This document shows, piece by piece, positions 6,572-10,146 of a stretch of DNA of 10,146 nt. The stretch covers positions 1-10,146 of the forward strand of contig CBDUHN010000064.1 of the NCBI GenBank assembly GCA_965367295.1, read 5' to 3'. This DNA is from JAIVHA01 sp965367295. Its GTDB lineage: Bacteria; Pseudomonadota; Gammaproteobacteria; DSM-19610. The notes below the pieces were generated by a model that saw only the letters and a list, made by a program, of their open reading frames with translations, ran no database searches and was not told the origin of the DNA. The position numbers and the translations under genes are program-made. Every line of letters begins with the position of its first letter. Within the stretch, counting starts at the first letter, position 1.

Positions 6572-8093
6572 TACCGGCAGCGTCACCGCCACTTTCGACG
6601 AGGACATCTTTGCCACCACGATCGATGACAACAGCTTCACGCTAACATCCACGGGTACCGTCAGGAGTAATGTCAGCTTCGACGGTGCAAGCAACGTCGC
6701 GACCTTAACCCCGACCAGTACACTGGCGATGTTGACCACTTATACCGCCACGCTGACCACGGCCATCACCGATCTGTCGGGTAATGCGCTTGCAGCCAAC
6801 CATGCCTGGAGCTTCACCACGGCGGACGGTACCTGGGGTACGGCGGCACTGATCGAGACCGATAATAGCGGTAGTACCAGTTACCCAGAGGTCGCGGTAG
6901 ATGCCAGTGGCAACGCCGTGGCCGTGTGGCAGCAATCAGACGGCACACGGAACAACATCTGGGCCAATCGCTACGATGCCGGGACCGACAGTTGGGGTAG
7001 CGCAGCGCTGATCGAGACCGATAATAGTGGTAGTGCCAGTTACCCAGAGGTCGCGGTGGATGCCAGCGGCAACGCCGTGGCCGTGTGGCAGCAATCCGAC
7101 GGTGCTCGTGATAACATCTGGGTCAATCGCTACGATGCCGGGACCGACAGCTGGGATACGGCGGCGCTGATCGAGACCGATAATAGCGGCCCTGCCTATG
7201 AACCTCAGGTTGCGGTGGATGCGAGCGGTAACGCTGTGGCCGTGTGGCAGCAATCCGACGGTACTCGTTTTAATATCCAGGCCAACCGTTACGATGCCGG
7301 GACCGACAGCTGGGGTACGGCGGCGCTGATCGAGACCGACAATAGCGGCAGTGCTGGTCCTGCGCAGGTTGCGGTGGGTGCCAGCGGAAACGCCGTGGCC
7401 GTGTGGCGTCAATACGACGGCAGCGTGTTCAACGTCTGGGTCAACCGCTACGATGCCGGGACCGATAGCTGGGGTACCGCAGTGCTGATCGAGACCGATA
7501 ATACCGGTAACGCTTATGACCCTCAGGTTGCGGTGGATGCCAGCGGCAACGCCGTGGCGGTGTGGCGTCAGCAAGACGGCGGCGTGATCAACATCCAGGC
7601 GAACCGTTACGATGCCGGGACCGATAGCTGGGGTACCGCAGTGCTGATCGAGACCGATAATACCGGTAGCACCTATGACCCTCAGGTTGCGGTGGATGCC
7701 AGCGGCAATGCCGTGGCCGTGTGGACTCAATCCGACGGCACGCGGGCCAACATCTGGGCCAACCGTTACGATGCCGGGACCGACAGCTGGGGTACCGCAG
7801 CGCTGATCGAGACCGACAATAGCGGCAACGCCATATTCCCGCAGGTCGCGGTGGATGCCAGCGGCAACGCCGTGGCCGTATGGCAGCAATTCGACGGTGC
7901 TCGTTTTAACATCCAGGCCAACCGTTACAACGCCGGGTCCAGTAACTGGGACACAGCGGCGTTGATCGAGACCGACAATAGCGGCAGTGCTGAATATCCG
8001 CGGGTTGGGGTGAATGCCAGCGGAAATGCCGTGGCGGTGTGGAATCAATACGACGGCGCTCAATACAACATCCAGGCCAACCGTTTCGAATAA
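6396..8093 (+). CDS. Predicted lipoprotein with Ig-like (Big_5-type) domain and eight-bladed propeller repeats, copy 2
   Basis: This is a 565-residue tandem paralogue of the preceding gene, with the same plan: signal peptide with lipobox ending at C24, Thr-rich linker, Ig-like domain to about residue 145, and eight repeats from W147 to the end (seven of 53 residues, one of 48). The signal peptide and linker are identical to copy 1 even at silent positions. The blades are strikingly uniform: VAVDASGNAVAVW is unchanged in six of eight, with blades 4 and 8 each altered by one or two residues. Variation is concentrated after DNxG (for example STSYPE, NAYDPQ, NAIFPQ) and after the DG (TRNNIWA, SVFNVWV, GVINIQA). 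Blades 5 and 6 are almost identical in DNA. The start is TTG behind AAGGAG. The function is unknown; binding of a ligand or partner through the propeller face is inference. Confidence 0.85.
   Translation: MYSVRLPVCSAYLLLPLTLALAACNSNDNVTTTTTTSTDTTAPTVSSTSPLDGATGVARTGSVTATFDEDIFATTIDDNSFTLTSTGTVRSNVSFDGASNVATLTPTSTLAMLTTYTATLTTAITDLSGNALAANHAWSFTTADGTWGTAALIETDNSGSTSYPEVAVDASGNAVAVWQQSDGTRNNIWANRYDAGTDSWGSAALIETDNSGSASYPEVAVDASGNAVAVWQQSDGARDNIWVNRYDAGTDSWDTAALIETDNSGPAYEPQVAVDASGNAVAVWQQSDGTRFNIQANRYDAGTDSWGTAALIETDNSGSAGPAQVAVGASGNAVAVWRQYDGSVFNVWVNRYDAGTDSWGTAVLIETDNTGNAYDPQVAVDASGNAVAVWRQQDGGVINIQANRYDAGTDSWGTAVLIETDNTGSTYDPQVAVDASGNAVAVWTQSDGTRANIWANRYDAGTDSWGTAALIETDNSGNAIFPQVAVDASGNAVAVWQQFDGARFNIQANRYNAGSSNWDTAALIETDNSGSAEYPRVGVNASGNAVAVWNQYDGAQYNIQANRFE
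6834..8090 (+). repeat. Eight tandem 159-bp coding repeats (propeller blades) in copy 2
   Basis: Units start at TGG codons every 159 bp. Long stretches such as the codons for DAGTDSWGTA and LIETDN recur with few silent changes. Units beginning at 7470 and 7629 share nearly all bases over the first 100, which points to a recent unit duplication or conversion. Confidence 0.9.
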
Positions 8094-8159
8094 GGCTGCT
8101 TGCCGGGGCTATGCCCGGTTATCGGGCTGGTTCCTGGCCTGGAGACTTTGAGACTGACG

Positions 8160-8184
8160 CCAGGCGCGGGTCTTCCGCGCCTGG
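8160..8184 (+). terminator. Hairpin after lipoprotein gene 2
   Basis: CCAGGCGCGG (8160-8169) and CCGCGCCTGG (8175-8184) form a perfect 10-bp GC-rich stem with a GTCTT loop, 66 bases after the stop. Only three T residues follow a few bases later. A smaller hairpin, CCGGG/CCCGG (8103-8107 with 8114-8118), lies just before it. Confidence 0.5.
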
Positions 8185-8232
8185 CTGGCGTTTGAACCCA
8201 AGCTATTTCGCCAGCGACAGCATTTCCCGGTT

Positions 8233-8381
8233 GTCCACCATCACTTCACCTTCCATGTGTTCAAGACCATCGCCGAGGCATGGACAACTGCTATCCAATG
8301 GCTGTGGATGTATAACCGGAAACGATCGAACATGGTCCTGAGTGGCTCAAGCCGATGCAGAAGTTGGCCCTCGTGGCATAG
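8233..8381 (+). pseudogene. Remnant of an IS3-family transposase (OrfB C-terminus), frameshifted
   Basis: The frame at 8233 reads into IAEAWTTAIQWLWMYNRKRSNMVL, which matches the C-terminal part of IS3-family integrase-type transposases (their usual form is close to WLWTYNNERPNM). A frame change then falls between about 8330 and 8343, and the sequence goes on as LKPMQKLALVA with a stop at 8379-8381, where the family has TPxQKLAMAA. Only about 50 of some 280 residues remain: the DDE catalytic core is missing and no inverted terminal repeat was recognised. It is therefore a dead insertion-sequence end. The family match is from memory of the conserved motif. Confidence 0.65.
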
Positions 8382-8433
8382 GGACTGCGTACAGCGACCG
8401 CATATCCCTCTGAAGCGCTGAAGATCCTCGTAA

Positions 8434-8712
8434 ACGAAGGAATACATGCTGATGGTGCCCATGGCCGTGACCGGCCAGGAGGCCATCGGCCCCATGGGCG
8501 CGGACAACCCCGGCGTCGTGCTGTCGAACAGGCCCAAGCCGCTATACAACTATTTCAAGCAGAACATCGACCAGATCACCAACCCGCCCATCGACCCGTT
8601 CCGCGAGGGACTGGTCATGTGACTGGTGTCCCTGATCGGCCCGCGTCCCAACCTGCTCGGCCTCGACGAGGCCGGCAAGCACATGCGCCTGGAAGTGAGC
8701 CAGCCGAGAGAG
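8434..8712 (+). pseudogene. Fragment of a second glutamate synthase large-subunit gene (gltB), with in-frame stop
   Basis: The frame encodes about 93 residues that fit the central domain of GltB: MVPMAVTGQEAIGPMG, then LSNRPKPLYNYFKQ, ITNPPIDPFRE, and after a stop LVSLIGPRPNLL and MRLEVSQP. The TGA at 8620-8622 replaces a residue that is serine in intact proteins (VMSLVS), so one base change made the stop. Upstream the frame is closed by TAA at 8431. The fragment corresponds to a part of GltB well before the segment seen at the left edge of this window, so it is not a copy of any visible sequence. It meets the intI 3' end tail to tail. A 58-residue open frame from 8446 exists but is not a real gene. 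Confidence 0.85.
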
Positions 8713-8728
8713 GACGAGAAGAGTGTAA

Positions 8729-9790
8729 TCACCACCTGGCAATCTCCCCGGGTACCACACCACCACATACCCGATATTCGCCACGCATCTCTGTAACCTT
8801 GCCAATATCCGTTCCGCCTGTTGGCCATATCACACCCGCCAACGGACTCTGCACACCATTTGCTCCTCTTCCCAGCACATGGGTGTAGATCTGAGTGGTC
8901 TTCACATCCTTGTGTCCCAGTAGTTCCTGAACCGTGCGGATGTCATAACCGCTTTCCAGCAGATGAGTGGCAAAGGAATGGCGGAGGGTGTGGCAGGATG
9001 CCATCTTGTGAATGCCCGCCTTGCGGCAGGCCTGCCTGATGGCACGCCGGATAGTCGTTGGATAGATATGATGCCGGCCTTCACGCCCGCTGACCGGGTC
9101 GATGGAGCGTTGCTCTGCCATGAACAGATATTGCCAGCCGAGTGACCTGGCCTCGCCCGGATATTTGCGGGCAAGGGCATAGGGCATCTCCACTTCGCCG
9201 AAGCCATCCTCCAGATCACGCTCATGGATCTGTCGTGCCCTGCGAATGCAGCGCGCAATATCCGGGATGGCATGATCCGGGAGCAGAGTGACACGATCCT
9301 TGTCGCCCTTGCCACAGCGCACCAGGATGATTTTGTGGTCGAAGTCGATATCCTTGATGCGCAGACGCAGTGTCTCCATGACCCGCAGGCCGCTGCCATA
9401 CATGAGGCAGGCCATCAGGCGATAGGGCTGCTCCAGGTATCGAAGCACCGCCTGGATCTCAGACCGGTTTAACACCACCGGAATACGGCGTGATACTCGC
9501 GCACGGATGACGTTCTCGATCCGGTTGAGTTCGATTTCCAGAACTTTGCGATACAGAAATAGCAAGGCGTTGAAGGCCTGATTCTGAGTGGAAGCCGACA
9601 CATTGCGTTGCGTGGCCAGAAAGGTGAGGAAGATGGTGATCTCCCTTGCTCCCATGTCGCGTGGATGTCGACAATTGAAATAGCGAATGAAGTACCGGAT
9701 CCAGTAGCAATAGCTCTTCTCGGTACTGCGGCTGTAATGGAGTGTACGGATCCGGCTGCGCACCTGATCCATGAGCCTGATCCCTGGCAT
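8729..9790 (-). CDS. intI: Integron integrase (site-specific tyrosine recombinase)
   Basis: IntI inserts and excises gene cassettes by recombining attI and folded attC sites. The 353-residue protein has the SAM-like N-terminal DNA-binding domain (about 8-95) and the tyrosine-recombinase catalytic domain. Catalytic residues are present: R136 (YGSGLRVMETLRLR), a lysine around 161-164 (GKGDKDR), H267 and R270 (CHTLRHSFATHLL), H293 (LLGHKDVKTT) and nucleophile Y302 (IYTHV). The stretch at about 205-242 (ALARKYPGEARSLGW, DPVSG, RHHIYPTTI) is the extra segment that distinguishes IntI from XerC/XerD, as in IntI1. After the usual end near GVQSPL (315) there is a 36-residue tail not expected in the family. 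The start at 9790 is preceded by AGGA; an ATG seven codons in is an alternative. A LexA box covers the promoter. It looks functional and stands divergent from anything to its right. Confidence 0.93.
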   Translation of the reverse strand: MPGIRLMDQVRSRIRTLHYSRSTEKSYCYWIRYFIRYFNCRHPRDMGAREITIFLTFLATQRNVSASTQNQAFNALLFLYRKVLEIELNRIENVIRARVSRRIPVVLNRSEIQAVLRYLEQPYRLMACLMYGSGLRVMETLRLRIKDIDFDHKIILVRCGKGDKDRVTLLPDHAIPDIARCIRRARQIHERDLEDGFGEVEMPYALARKYPGEARSLGWQYLFMAEQRSIDPVSGREGRHHIYPTTIRRAIRQACRKAGIHKMASCHTLRHSFATHLLESGYDIRTVQELLGHKDVKTTQIYTHVLGRGANGVQSPLAGVIWPTGGTDIGKVTEMRGEYRVCGGVVPGEIARW

Positions 9791-9800
9791 GACGGGAGTC

Positions 9801-9816
9801 CTGTGTTTTTGTACAG
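9801..9816. promoter_or_regulatory. LexA box controlling intI
   Basis: CTGTGTTTTTGTACAG is a perfect CTGT-N8-ACAG LexA operator, 10 bases upstream of the intI start codon. It closely resembles the LexA site known in front of the class 1 intI1 gene (CTGTTTTTTTGTACAG). It overlaps the predicted transcription start, so bound LexA would block intI until the SOS response. Confidence 0.88.
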
Positions 9817-9820
9817 TAGT

Positions 9821-9849
9821 ATTGAAGACGAGGAATTTGCTGTAGTCAA
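9821..9849 (-). promoter_or_regulatory. Predicted intI promoter
   Basis: On the minus strand TTGACT (9849-9844) serves as -35 and TTCAAT (9826-9821) as -10, separated by 17 bases. Transcription would begin near 9814, inside the LexA box. The -10 matches the consensus at four of six positions. Confidence 0.5.
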
Positions 9850-9874
9850 GTGTAGTGGGTGGTATATGGAGTCC

Positions 9875-9888
9875 AATAACCGGGCGCG
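9875..9888. repeat. ATAACCGGGC-type motif, copy 1
   Basis: AATAACCGGGCGCG, followed by ATGC. It is identical over 14 bases to 9988-10001. It lies where an attI site would be expected, but its minus-strand GTTATTG does not fit the GTTRRRY core. Confidence 0.6.
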
Positions 9889-9982
9889 ATGCAGTTTTCG
9901 GCCAAATAACAGTAAGCTACGCTGCCCGCTTTTTTCGACAATCATGGATATTATCGGGCGCCGGCCCGTATAACGGCAAAAA

Positions 9983-10001
9983 CCCGGAATAACCGGGCGC
10001 G
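9983..10001. repeat. ATAACCGGGC-type motif, copy 2, within a hairpin
   Basis: AATAACCGGGCGCG at 9988-10001, followed by TGC. It overlaps a 5-bp stem CCCGG (9983-9987) / CCGGG (9993-9997) with an AATAA loop. Another small hairpin, CGGGC-GCCG-GCCCG, is just upstream (9955-9968). Confidence 0.6.
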
Positions 10002-10132
10002 TGCTCCTTAATATTGACCCGTGCGTCAGATAGGGATAAAAAGGCATATAAACCAATAACCAAATACACCCTGCCTGGGACGACAAAAAGAATGATATCG
10101 GGCACCTGCACTATTAACACCCACAATTGGCG

Positions 10133-10146
10133 ATTAACCGGGCACG
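10133..10146. repeat. ATAACCGGGC-type motif, copy 3, at the window edge
   Basis: ATTAACCGGGCACG matches the other two copies at 12 of 14 positions and runs to the last base, so its right flank is unseen. Confidence 0.5.

Larger units (their letters stand above)
9850..10146. other. Region right of intI, no supported gene
   Basis: By position this should hold attI and the first cassette of an integron. I find no GTTRRRY site on the plus strand and no good RYYYAAC on it either. A minus-strand frame open from the right edge to 9917 encodes a hydrophobic segment (VYLVIGLYAFLSL); it could be the 3' end of a gene beyond the window, but it matches nothing I know and is not called. Confidence 0.4.

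Noticed and set aside
4857..8063. Several long minus-strand frames (162 to 375 codons) with repeats such as GLDQRCGTPAVGPGIVTV
   Set aside because: They are the antisense reading of the 159-bp blade repeats; their periodicity simply mirrors the plus-strand genes.
4986..8090. Regular repeats considered as a CRISPR array
   Set aside because: The 159-bp period is coding and in frame throughout, with no short palindromic repeat and unique spacer pattern.
8446..8622. 58-codon open frame ATG to TGA as a small gene
   Set aside because: Its sequence is plain GltB and homology continues past the TGA, so it is part of a pseudogene.
9917..10126. 69-codon minus-strand frame with a hydrophobic segment
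   Set aside because: No family is recognised and the frame stays open past the window edge. It would lie opposite to the usual cassette orientation, and composition alone does not support it.
9850..10146. attC sites
   Set aside because: No pair of RYYYAAC and GTTRRRY boxes enclosing paired L boxes was found; only weak GTT triplets on the minus strand within the repeated motif.

Overview
The window looks like a piece of a gammaproteobacterial chromosome with fairly high GC. The left part carries gltB (3' end), gltD and hemE in the same order I recall from Pseudomonas and its relatives, and HemE matches the 354-residue E. coli-type protein in length and start motif. The genus cannot be fixed from the sequence alone.

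Layout: 1-2855 holds the C-terminal third of the NADPH-glutamate synthase large subunit (gltB, cut by the window edge) overlapping the complete small subunit gltD; together they make glutamate from glutamine and 2-oxoglutarate. A strong hairpin follows, then hemE (uroporphyrinogen decarboxylase, 3044-4108). From 4109 on the character changes to accessory DNA. 4109-4547 is a non-coding, hairpin-rich stretch that includes a 162-bp segment bounded by 14-bp inverted repeats. Two tandem paralogous genes follow (4548-6242 and 6396-8093). Each encodes a predicted TTG-initiated lipoprotein with a Thr-rich linker, one Ig-like (Big_5-type) domain and exactly eight 53-residue repeats that read as an eight-bladed beta-propeller. 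A 208-bp block covering leader, ribosome binding site, signal peptide and linker is base-for-base identical in the two genes, although the rest has diverged.

The right part, 8094-10146, is a gene graveyard next to an integron integrase. It contains a frameshifted 3' remnant of an IS3-family transposase, a fragment of a second gltB with an in-frame TGA, and then, on the minus strand, an apparently intact integron integrase (intI, 8729-9790). The intI promoter region carries a perfect LexA box (CTGT-N8-ACAG), which predicts SOS control. To its right, where attI and the first cassettes would normally lie, there is no canonical GTTRRRY core site, but there are three copies of a 14-bp motif based on ATAACCGGGC. 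A shorter inverted match to it lies near 8113-8122, on the other side of intI.

The core genes serve nitrogen assimilation and haem synthesis. The propeller lipoproteins are probably exported and surface- or periplasm-facing, of unknown function. The integrase may act on cassettes beyond the right edge, or may be a lone relic.
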